Of a stretch of DNA of 64,000 nt, positions 45,401 to 54,000 are shown in pieces. Where the stretch lies: assembly GCA_945910005.1 (NCBI GenBank), contig OX246740.1, positions 53,908,638 through 53,972,637 on the forward strand, given 5' to 3'. Below the pieces are notes generated by a model. That model saw only the letters and a program-made list of their open reading frames with translations. It was not told the DNA's origin and ran no database searches. Positions within the stretch are counted from its first letter, which is position 1. Each line of letters starts with the position of its first letter. A program made the position numbers and the translations under genes. The stretch comes from Isoperla grammatica (Eukaryota; Arthropoda; Insecta; Plecoptera; Perlodidae).

Positions 45401-46609
45401 ATATTGAGTATTGGTCAGTTGTTTGTTTATCTGCGTTTGACCTTGAGGCCCTTGTTTAGAATCATGCAATAAGATGCTGTGCTTTTTTCCACACTTACAA
45501 TAGCTAGGAAATTCGCATGCGTTGACCTCATGATCGATAGCAAAGCAGTTGGCACAAGCATTATTAGAATTAATGAATTGCCATCTATGTGCTACTGACA
45601 GATCGCGAAATGATTTACAATTGTATAAGTAATGTTTATTACCACAATGCAAACATTCGGTATTGTTAGTACCGGTAGCGACATACGTATGTTTATTAGG
45701 CTTGCTTTGAGGAATGTCAACCCTTGCTTGAGTAAGCTCTATAGTCTGTGACCTCTTGTCAAGAAAGTCACATAAGCATTTGAGTGTGGAACATTCCGAT
45801 TCCGATTGTGATGTTTCAAAATCACGCCTAGTTTGCATGTCTAGTTTCCCTAGAGTGAGTTGAATCAGTAGAAGCTCATGAATTTCGACATTCAAATTGA
45901 GCGCTTGAATAGCATTGAGATTGCTTGTAAGTTCATTAACTAACTGTCTAAGTTCATGAGCGGAGTTTGCTCGTGCATGTGGAAGATTAAGAAGAGTATT
46001 GATATGTTTCTGAGATATCAATTTTTTGTTTTCGTATCTTTTGACAATCATTTCCCATGCAATGATGTAATTAGCTGAGGATAATGGGAGATTTTTGATC
46101 AGTTGTAGAGGTTCATCACGTAATGATGATAGAAGATAATGAAACTTCTGAACATCCGTAAGAGTTACATTGTTATGTATGAGTGCGACATATGTGTCTT
46201 TGTATTGTGACCAACGAGTGTAGTCACCTGAGAAATCTGGTAGATTTATATTTGGCAGTTTTAGAATATTATGTTTGTGTGCTTGAGCGCCATTGACAGT
46301 GCAGGCATCACTCAACAGCGTAACAGGAGCAAATAAGTCGTTTGATTTCGCATTAGTATCAAAATATAAACTTTCAAATTCTGATCTATACATTTCATGC
46401 TCTGAGTCAGCTTCAGTGTCTTCTATTTCAAGCTGTGTTTGTATTTCTTCAAACTGACCATAAATTGAAGAAAGAGTTTCAAATCTAACTCTGATTGCAC
46501 TTAGATTTGACTGATTGTCTACGTTGTTTATGAACGTGTGTATGCGTGTAAGCCTAGCTTTGACTACGCCACGCCGTTTAATTAACTCACTTTTCATTTG
46601 GTCATTCAT
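42500..46609 (-). CDS. BEL/Pao Gag-Pol polyprotein (Gag, protease, RT, RNase H)
   Basis: 1369 codons starting at the ATG at 46609, about 315 bp inside the 5' LTR. Residues 1-300 form the Gag region typical of BEL elements (LPNINLPDFSGDYTRWSQYK at 117-136). Zinc knuckles follow: CLHCGNKHYLYNC (319-331), CANCFAIDHEVNAC (352-365) and a CKCGKKH motif (371-377). The aspartic protease motif is LLDSASQASF with D470, a DSA instead of the DSG/DTG of other families. Reverse transcriptase spans about 740-920 with the YVDD active site at 878-881. RNase H follows with D1061 (FSDAS), E1105 (LPRLELCGA), D1135 (WTDST) and D1181 (NPADLISRG). The frame ends at a TAA just before the integrase zinc-binding region, which continues in the same frame. 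The product would act in cytoplasmic particles that reverse-transcribe the element. Confidence 0.95.
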   Translation of the reverse strand: MNDQMKSELIKRRGVVKARLTRIHTFINNVDNQSNLSAIRVRFETLSSIYGQFEEIQTQLEIEDTEADSEHEMYRSEFESLYFDTNAKSNDLFAPVTLLSDACTVNGAQAHKHNILKLPNINLPDFSGDYTRWSQYKDTYVALIHNNVTLTDVQKFHYLLSSLRDEPLQLIKNLPLSSANYIIAWEMIVKRYENKKLISQKHINTLLNLPHARANSAHELRQLVNELTSNLNAIQALNLNVEIHELLLIQLTLGKLDMQTRRDFETSQSESECSTLKCLCDFLDKRSQTIELTQARVDIPQSKPNKHTYVATGTNNTECLHCGNKHYLYNCKSFRDLSVAHRWQFINSNNACANCFAIDHEVNACEFPSYCKCGKKHSILLHDSKQGPQGQTQINKQLTNTQYSNRTPASMQSNNLFTNHSENTRSTSNASAGSYSSFKAKPTHQVLLATAQVYALNKFRNLIKCRALLDSASQASFITLELANKLQLKKEVSHTSIQGINDTSSTTTHTVSVTVKSTISNHTTKIDCFILPKITGNLPSVPIDCSTWNIPHNIVGLLADPDFDNPGEIQLLIGAEHYYDLLQSNSLIRPGFPTIQETKLGWVLGGRVPGLTLEQSLKPAHTYFVSTEKIDQQLKRFWEIEGIPKPITTKEERDCENHFLNNTTRNAQGKFIVRLPLKEDRSQLGDSRPQAMRRYQQLERHLNSNSVAKEDYNKFLHEYQELGHMQLVDSAPDETGTCYYLPHHAVFKQSTTSHIRVVFDGSAKSSTGKSLNDLLKLGPTIQGDLCSIVLRFRTHLIAFSADIAKMYRQINMHPDDWNLQRILWRESTNEPIREYQLTTVTYGTKTAPFLATRCLHHLADLEAKNYPKASLILKNDFYVDDCLSGANNLEDALKLQQDLKSLLASGGFPLRKWCSNHSALLESVPEEDREINLPLQFEREDCIKTLGLLWHPASDIFQIINDSTKPQLQQVSLATKRKVLSIISAIFDPLGLISPIVINCKIFLQHLWIERLDWDDVLPVSLNTKWQNICNQLPTISNIKVQRLVLVTGVITDIQLHGFSDASEKAFGACIYLRSTNNEGHTSTHLLYSKSKVAPLKRITLPRLELCGALLLAKLFNKTVESLHLDINSSFLWTDSTLVLAWIKAHPYKWKTFIANRVTEIQELTANAKWAHIASAQNPADLISRGTSPDILATCKLWWHGPQWLSQDPSLWPISIMQPIALEDMPEQQTSTITLMAIEPKDDIIHKFSRLTKLQRVIAYCIRFCYNSRRPPSERNHSTLSVTELNNSLKACIKLAQGVVYSSEIHALSSSRELSNKSSIKNLCPFLDSEGILRLGGRLQKSLLPFESKHQMIIPTRHHLTKLLIMHEH

Positions 46610-46903
46610 GGTGCCAGAAACAAAGAACTAGGATCGAACAGAAATGAGAGACAGTAAATAGCTTATCTGAGTTGTGAAGACTGCGACTAGAAGAAGCCTG
46701 TCCATGACCGGAGAAGTTCCACGAGGGTTGCAAGATACACTTTGAGCTGCAATAACTGGGGCCCCATGGGAAGGCCGGGTGCAGACGAACTAGGCCTAGC
46801 GTAGGCCTATGCTTAGGCTATGTAGAAGGATGACGAAGGTGCCGTCGACGGTGAATTTAAGAACAGTTTATAATTTCCACGTGGAAATAATGTAAATTGT
46901 ATA
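46610..46903 (-). other. 5' untranslated leader of the BEL/Pao element
   Basis: Between the primer-binding site and the Gag start. Contains a TAGGCCTA-rich stretch (about 46788-46818) and GGGGCCCCATGGG near 46758. No reading frame of note. Confidence 0.6.
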
Positions 46904-46921
46904 TGCGGCCCGGTGCGACCA
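46904..46921 (-). other. Primer-binding site of the BEL/Pao element
   Basis: Three bases inside the 5' LTR the element strand reads TGGTCGCACCGGGCCGCA. TGG is the complement of the CCA end of a tRNA, and the position is right for first-strand priming. I do not assign the tRNA. Confidence 0.6.
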
Positions 46922-46924
46922 AAA

Positions 46925-47345
46925 TGTAGGGGAAGAATAAGAGTTCGGAGGACCAGCACTGAGGCAATAAATAGGTGGACTGTAAACACTAGGTCGAGTT
47001 CAGCAATAATCCGCACATACACAAAATACACTTGAAAGCAAAAGGAATATATTAACACAAATAACACATTACACTTATATTCTTGAGTTACAATTACAAT
47101 ACATGAATTATGTGTGTTGTACACATGTGAAAATGAGAATAAAAGCGAGAATAATTCTACACGACGCGAGCATGTAAAAATGGACGACAAAGTACAACAA
47201 TGGTAAAATGCAAAGATATTAAAAAAGATAAAATAGCTCAACATTCGCTTTCCTCACGCATGGATCCAAAGACATTGAAAGAGTAAAGTGACAGCTGATG
47301 CGATCTGTCGGGCGTAACTAAAATTACAACACATTTGCATGAACA
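46925..47345 (-). repeat. 5' LTR of the BEL/Pao element
   Basis: 421 bp, matching the 3' LTR except at two positions. It should contain the promoter of the element. The 143-codon frame overlapping it is not conserved coding sequence. Confidence 0.95.
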
Positions 47346-47363
47346 ACAACAATAACGCGGCAT
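47346..47363 (-). pseudogene. THAP gene, first six codons, cut off by the BEL/Pao insertion
   Basis: On the minus strand ATG at 47363 encodes MPRYCC and then meets the retrotransposon at 47345. The next in-frame sequence, VPRCKNN, lies at 40917 and below, beyond the element. Together the two sides supply the N-terminal C-x4-C (or C-x3-C) zinc ligands of a THAP domain, which normally begins within a few residues of the start Met. The last five bases are the target duplication. Confidence 0.75.
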
Positions 47364-47461
47364 TGCTCATTCGCTATGGAAATCTACGCTCTAACTACCC
47401 AAAGTTCCCATATGTTCCATGCAAAACGCCTGCAATGTTTACTCACATACGCAGCCATGTT

Positions 47462-47539
47462 GGGGGCGGGTTGAGCGCGTCACGTGAGCGTGACGTAGGT
47501 GGGAGGGAACATCCGAAGTCGTCAATTCTATTGACGTCA
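47462..47539 (-). promoter_or_regulatory. Putative promoter of the THAP gene
   Basis: About 100-175 bp upstream of the THAP start codon lie a GC-box-like GGGGGCGGG (47462), an E-box/CRE cluster GCGTCACGTGAGCGTGACGTA (about 47476-47496), and a perfect CRE palindrome TGACGTCA (47532-47539). CpG-rich DNA in an otherwise AT-rich window supports a promoter. Activity is inferred only. Confidence 0.4.
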
Positions 47540-47545
47540 TAATAT

Positions 47546-48115
47546 GTCATGTAAACAACTGCCTCCTTGAAGTATTCTTAATAATATCAACGATATTAAG
47601 TTGGACATTTTACAATATCTAGGATGCAGTGACTTTACAACAATGTCTTTTGTACCACTGTTTTCTTCAGAAAATACATTTTGATACAGTATTAACCAAA
47701 ACGTGTTTAAAATAATGCAATTATTTAAAATATTGTTGTTAATTAATGTTGGGCAGTGTTCATTTACTAACTAGAAAAAAACGTTGGTTCAGTTAAAGTC
47801 TTTTGAGAGCAATAATCTACTAAAGGGTGGGATTTCAGTACTATTTGTATGATATAAAATTATTGTTTACTGAGATATGACGTCATAACCTTTTAATCAC
47901 GAGCAAGATGGCGCCGGTCCGTTTCTGAGCGTGTTTTGACAGCAATATCTTTGACTTGCTGTTAAAGCGATGTTAATGCACCTTTTGAGCCGAAACCAAT
48001 TAGTTACCGTTTATTTTAACTTGAGGTAACCAGTAAGCAAATAAAAAAAGTGTGTGAACCTTCCCTATTGTATTTTTGCGTTATTTTCACTATCATGTGT
48101 GTATTGAAGTTATAA
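47546..48115. other. No gene seen
   Basis: AT-rich stretch upstream of the THAP locus; no supported feature. Confidence 0.3.
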
Positions 48116-48780
48116 ATATTTTTTTAAAGAAGTGACTTCAGTTTCCAGACTTTTATTTTTCCATCTGAAAGTTTATAAAACCTAGCTATAGACTTGAAAC
48201 ATAAAAATAACTAATAATTGATTGTTTTTAGTCAAATATTACAAGTTTTGTCAGTCATAATAAAATATAATAACTTGCGCCATAAACATTGCTTATTTTG
48301 GTATTTGAACCGGACTTAATGTAGAAACATGAATTAATTATAACTTTATGGATTAATAAGCGTTTGAATTGTTTCATTTGAATTAAAAATGTATATATGC
48401 GTTGTTACTTATTTCTGATCATATTATAAATATTTTCAAATAAGAAAAAGTTCTCAAAGAAGCGTATTTCAAAATTTCTTTTTTTTTGCCTTGAAAGTTT
48501 ATAAAGCCTATTCGAATAGAATTTAAAAAAAATAAAATGACTGCTAAATGTTTTTTTAATCGTTCATAATAAAAAATAATAACTTGAACAATTAGCATGC
48601 TTTTTTTGGTGTTAGGCGGAAATTTAATGTAAAAGCATAAATTCTACCTTTATGGATTAATAATCGGTTTATAATGATTGTAAAAAAATAGTACTTTTAT
48701 ATGTAATGTACTTGAGTGAGAGGAATTTCTAAAAAGAGTGAATTTCAGAATTTTAATTTTTCGGCTTGAACCATATCACA
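48116..48780 (+). repeat. Diverged tandem duplication, ~330-bp units
   Basis: GAAAGTTTATAAAACCTA, CATAATAAAATATAATAACTTG, TTAATGTAGAAACAT and CTTTATGGATTAATAAGCG in the first unit recur in order in the second (GAAAGTTTATAAAGCCTA, CATAATAAAAAATAATAACTTG, CTTTATGGATTAATAATCGG). Old and non-coding. Confidence 0.6.
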
Positions 48781-49139
48781 ACTTGACATAGTTTATCTTT
48801 GGTAATCGGAGCAGTATCGACGAATGTCGACAGATTTCTGAACTGATGGTAAATTAGGATTTCAAATGTAACCAAGATTACGATCTGTAGATACAAGTTC
48901 TAAAAAAAAACTACATTTCACTCTAAAATTCTTCCAAATACCGGTATTATAAGCTTTGGCTAAATATTAAGTAACCTACTAATTAAACTAACTAGTAACC
49001 TGTCTTATCACGGCATCCAGGCTTCCCATTGGTTGTTCTCAAAGTGAAAATAAGTTAAAGCATATTGTTAAACATGTTATAACATGTGATGTAAATTTAT
49101 TTAGCATTTTATGGATGATGTCTCATTTGCCCCAATATC

Positions 49140-49881
49140 AGACGATTTCAGCCAATATTAAAACCCTGCGAAATTTAAGTATTTTGGTCGTATTACAATA
49201 ACGCCACACAATATCGAAACAGTAAAAAATAATCTCATTTTTTATTCGTTACCGTATGAAAGAGATTTGTTAGTTTGCAGTAATGATAACTATTGTCAAT
49301 TAACTTAATTCACGAGTTAGTTAACAGGCAACACGCGTACGATTTTTTTTGCCAAACCAAACACTTAGTTAGTATCAGATACACAAAGTATATTATTGCA
49401 AGTCCTAGGTAAAAAAATAAATTTTTAAATAGGTTTAATGTGGTCGCATTTATTGAAGTTTAAACTCGGGGATCTGAAACGCGTACAGGTGGCTGTGACG
49501 TCATGATTCAGTAGTCGTGGCGTAACAGACCAATCGCTGAGGCGGTGAGCGTACGCAGACACAAACCATGACGTCAAATCCACTCAGCATGGCGGCAGCT
49601 CGTTTTTCGCGCCCTTTTATTTATCGTTACCAAACCAATTATTTTGAGGCATAGACTGATCCGTTTTTCAAAATTCACAGACACAAAATTATTAAATGAG
49701 AGACAAGGTATTTAAAAATCGATTAAAATTTTCATACGCAAATCTTTTTCATGCGGTATTGAGCTCTCACAAATTAAAAATATGAATATGTATCACTATT
49801 TTGATAGTGCAGTGGCGTATTGAGATATGACCGAAATACCTCAATTTTGCGGGGTTTTAATATTGGCTGAAGTCCTTCCTC
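49140..49881. mobile_element. Long-TIR element related to 25533-26157, carrying a nested MITE
   Basis: The left TIR (TTTCAGCCAATATTAAAACCC, TAACGCCACACAATATCG) and right TIR (CGGTATTGAGCTCTCAC, GCGGGGTTTTAATATTGGCTG) match those of 25533-26157. The interior is different: it holds an element starting GGCAACACGCGTACGATT at 49327, homologous to 57590-59030. Confidence 0.65.
49327..49740 (+). mobile_element. Nested MITE of the GGCAACACGCGTACGA family (uninterrupted body)
   Basis: Shares GGCAACACGCGTACGATTTTT, GCGGTGAGCGTACGCAGACA, CCATGACGTCAAATCC and AACCAATTA.TTTGAG.CAT with 57590-59030. It lacks the hAT insertion and the 57968-58215 insertion present there, so it shows the undisturbed sequence. 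Its right end is degraded. Confidence 0.6.
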
Positions 49882-50745
49882 TTAAAACTAGTCCATAAAT
49901 GAAATAAAAGCACGCTCAAACTTATTTTATACATTTTGGAAAAGTGTATCAACAGATCGTTATCTAGAGACAATTATAAATCCAAATATGCTATCAGTTC
50001 CAAAATCGATGGTTATTTGGACTAACAATCACAAAAAGAAAGAATAGAGCAGAAGTGGCCCCAGCCCTGTGTTATCAACATATATGATGGAAATTTAATT
50101 TATTTAGCATCTTTTAGAAGTTATCTTTCATTGAACACAATATAGCAGCCAATTTATGTTTACCCCTCTTAAATTTTGAGAATTAATGAAGGATTAATAG
50201 ACTGTAAAAAAACAGGCGAAATATATATTTTGGGATATTGACACTTTTTATTATCAGATCGTAATCTTGGGTATATTTAAAATCCAAATATTCTATCAGT
50301 TCCTAAATCCATCGATATTTGAGCTTACAACCACAAAAAGAACAACTTACGGTATGTAAAATATTTGTAGTAAAATAAATAAATAAATAAATTTACATTT
50401 AGAGTCTACCCACTCAGTAACTAAACTGATTTGCAGTGGGTTATCAACATATATGATTTTAATTTAAGAATTAGCATCTTCTGGATGAAGTCTTTCATTT
50501 GGCGTATTATTAGCTTATTCAGGGGGTAGGGGGGGGGGGGGGAGGGTTGCAGAGATGCATGCAAGTTTGAAAATTTATGAAAGGGGAATAGATAGTAGAA
50601 AAACAAGAAATATATTTTTTTAGATATTGAAACGTTTATCATCAGACCGGAATCTTCGATACATTCTGAATCCAAATATACTATTAGTTCTTAAAATCGA
50701 TTTATATTAAGTTTGGACTTGCAACCACAAAAAAGAATTAATCGT
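49882..50745 (+). repeat. Three diverged tandem units
   Basis: The phrase AATCCAAATAT.CTATCAGTTC followed by AATCGATGGTTATTTGGAC and AACCACAAAAAGAA recurs near 49980-50040, 50281-50345 and 50670-50735. A retroposon tail interrupts the second interval at 50380-50440, and a run of about 17 G with one A lies near 50526-50545. Confidence 0.6.
50380..50440 (-). mobile_element. 3' end of a retroposon with (ATTT)n tail, copy 2
   Basis: Identical in design to 11693-11767: an AAAT tract followed by CATTTAGAGTCTACCCACTC and AACTGATTTGCAGTGGG. After it, TTATCAACATATATGAT repeats a phrase of the host unit. Confidence 0.5.
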
Positions 50746-51040
50746 GTACGTTATAATATAAACTATATATTTTGAAGTAGCCACAGTCTTATGTTATCAA
50801 CATTTATAATAGAAATCTAATGTATTTACTATTTAGCATCTTGTGGATGTTGTCCAATGATTTCATTTTCTTATTAAATGAACAATATGTATATTATATT
50901 AAAAGTAGAAACAATTCTAAAAAAAGCGTAGTTTACAATAATTTTCAACATTTCAACTTGAATGGTTAAACCTATTAATTTATATTACTATCAACCAATT
51001 ATTATTATTAAATTACCTTGATGAGCAGTCTTGCCTGGTT

Positions 51041-54000
51041 CAAACTGTAGTGGCTTCTTGTGTCGTTGTTCTGAGAGTCACGTGATAGTGCAGAGTAGGC
51101 TCGATCATATCTAGGGCACCGCCTTCTATTGTCGTCACTGTGTCGGTCCCAACTGTAGTGGCAGCTACCTTCCTTCTTGTGTCGTTGTTCTGAGAGTCAC
51201 GTGATAGTGCAGAGTAGGCTCGATCATATCTAGGGCACCGCCTTCTATTGTCGTCACTGTGTCGGTCCCAACTGTAGTGGCAGCTACCTTCCTTCTTGTG
51301 TCGTTGTTCTGAGAGTCACGTGATAGTGCAGAGTAGGCTCGATGATATCTAGGGCCCCGCCTTCTATTGTCGTCACTGTGTCGGTCCCAACTGTAGTGGC
51401 AGCTACCTTCCTTCTTGTGTCGTTGTTCTGAGAGTCACGTGATAGTGCAGAGTAGGCTCGATCATATCTAGGGCACCGCCTTCTATTGTCGTCACTGTGT
51501 CGGTCCCAACTGTAGTGGCAGCTACCTTCCTTCTTGTGTCGTTGTTCTGAGAGTCACGTGATAGTGCAGAGTAGGCTCGATCATATCTAGGGCACCACCT
51601 TCTATTGTCGTCACTGTGTCGGTCCCAACTGTAGTGGCAGCTACCTTCCTTCTTGTGTCGTTGTTCTGAGAGTCACGTGATAGTGCAGAGTAGGCTCGAT
51701 CATATCTAGGGCGCCACCTTCTATTGTCGTCACTGTGTCGGTCCCAACTGTAGTGGCTGCTACCTTCCTTCTTGTGTCGTTGTTCTGAGAGTCACGTGAT
51801 AGTGCAGAGTAGGCTCGATCATATCTAGGGCACCGCCTTCTATTGTCGTCACTGTGTCGGTCCCAACTGTAGTGGCAGCTACCTTCCTTCTTGTGTCGTT
51901 GTTCTGAGAGTCACGTGATAGTGCAGAGTAGGCTCGATCATATCTAGGGCACCACCTTCTATTGTCGTCACTGTGTCGGTCCCAACTGTAGTGGCAGCTA
52001 CCTTCCTTCTTGTGTCGTTGTTCTGAGAGTCACGTGATAGTGCAGAGTAGGCTCGATCATATCTAGGGCACTGCCTTCTATTGTCGTCACTGTGTCGGTC
52101 CCAACTGTAGTGGCAGCTACATTCCTTCTTGTGTCGTTGTTCTGAGAGTCACGTAATAGTGCAGAGTAGGATCGATCATATCTAGGGCACCGCCTTCTAT
52201 TGTCGTCACTGTGTCGGTCCCAACTGTAGTGGCAGCTACCTACCTTCTTGTGTCGTTGTTCTGAGAGTCACGTGATAGTGCAGAGTAGGCTCGATCATAT
52301 CTAGGGCAGCGCCTTCTATTGTCGTCACTGTGTCGGTCCCAACTGTAGTGGCAGCTACCTACCTTCTTGTGTCGTTGTTCTGAGAGTCACGTGATAGTGC
52401 AGAGTAGGCTCGATCATATCTAGGGCACCTCCTTCTATTGTCGTCACTGTGTCGGTCCCAACTGTAGTGGCAGCTACCTTCCTTCTTGTGGCGTTGTTCT
52501 GAGAGTCACGTGATAGTGCAGAGTAGGCTCGATCATATCTAGGGCACCTCCTTCTATTGTCGTCACTGTGTCGGTCCCAACTGTAGTGGCAGCTACCTTC
52601 CTTCTTGTGGCGTTGTTCTGAGAGTCACGTGATAGTGCAGAGTAGGCTCGATCATATCTAGGGCACCGCCTTCTATTGTCGTCACTGTGTCGGTCCCAAC
52701 TGTAGTGGCACCTACCTACCTTCATGTGTCGTTGTTCTGAGAGTCACGTGATAGTGCAGAGTAGGCTCGATCATATCTAGGGCACCGCCTTCTATTGTCG
52801 TCACTGTGTCGGTCCCAACTGTAGTGGCACCTACCTACCTTCTTGTGTCGTTGTTCTGAGAGTCACGTGATAGTGCAGAGAAGGCTCGATCATATCTAGG
52901 GCAGCGCCTTCTATTGTCGTCACTGTGTCGGTCCCAACTGTAGTGGCAGCTACCTACCTTCTTGTGTCGTTGTTCTGAGAGTCACGTGATAGTGCAGAGT
53001 AGGCTCGATCATATCTAGGGCACCACCTTCTATTGTCGTCACTGTGTCGGTCCCAACAGTAGTGGCAGCTACCTTCCTTCTTGTGTCGTTGTTCTGAGAG
53101 TCACGTGATAGTGCAGAGTAGGCTCGATCATATCTAGGGCACCGCCTTCTATTGTCGTCACTGTGTCGGTCCCAACTGTAGTGGCAGCTACCTTCCTTCT
53201 TGTGTCGTTGTTCTGAGAGTCACGTGATAGTGCAGAGTAGGCTCGATCATATCTAGGGCACCACCTTCTATTGTCGTCACTGTGTCGGTCCCAACTGTAG
53301 TGGCAGCTACCTTCCTTCTTGTGTCGTTCTTCTGAGAGTCACGTGATAGTGCAGAGTAGGCTCGATCATATCTAGGGCACGCCTTCTATTGTCGTCACTG
53401 TGTCGGTCCCAACTGTAGTGGCAGCTGTGTTCTGAGAGTCACGTGATAGTGCAGAGTAGGCTCGATCATATCTAGGGCACCTCCTTCTATTGTCGTCACT
53501 GTGTCGGTCCCAACTGTAGTGGCAGCTGTGTTCTGAGAGTCACGTGATAGTGCAGAGTAGGCTCGATCATATCTAGGGCACCTCCTTCTATTGTCGTCAC
53601 TGTGTCGGTCCCAACTGTAGTGGCAGCTGTGTTCTGAGAGTCACGTGATAGTGCAGAGTAGGCTCGATCATATCTAGGGCACCACCTTCTATTGTCGTCA
53701 CTGTGTCGGTCCCAACTGTAGTGGCAGCTACCTACCTTCTTGTGTCGTTGTTCTGAGAGTCACGTGATAGTGCAGAGTAGGCTCGATCATATCTAGGGCA
53801 GCGCCTTCTATTGTCGTCACTGTGTCGGTCCCAACTGTAGTGGCAGCTACCTTCCTTCTTGTGTCGTTGTTCTGAGAGTCACGTAATAGTGCAGAGTAGG
53901 CTCGATCATATCTAGGGCACCACCTTCTATTGTCGTCACTGTGTCGGTCCCAACTGTAGTGGCAGCTGTGTTCTGAGAGTCACGTGATAGTGCAGAGTAG

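Larger units (their letters stand above)
40923..47345 (-). mobile_element. Full-length BEL/Pao LTR retrotransposon
   Basis: Two 421-bp LTRs (40923-41343 and 46925-47345) start TG and end CA. They differ at only two positions, near 41216 and 41220 in the first copy (CTTAG against ATTAA). Outside them lies a 5-bp target duplication, ACAAC, at 40918-40922 and 47346-47350, the size usual for BEL/Pao. The element is transcribed leftward: 5' LTR, primer-binding site, Gag-Pol, 3' LTR. Its protein order Gag, protease, reverse transcriptase, RNase H, integrase is that of BEL/Pao. One in-frame stop splits the coding region. High LTR identity implies a recent insertion, here inside a THAP gene. Confidence 0.95.
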
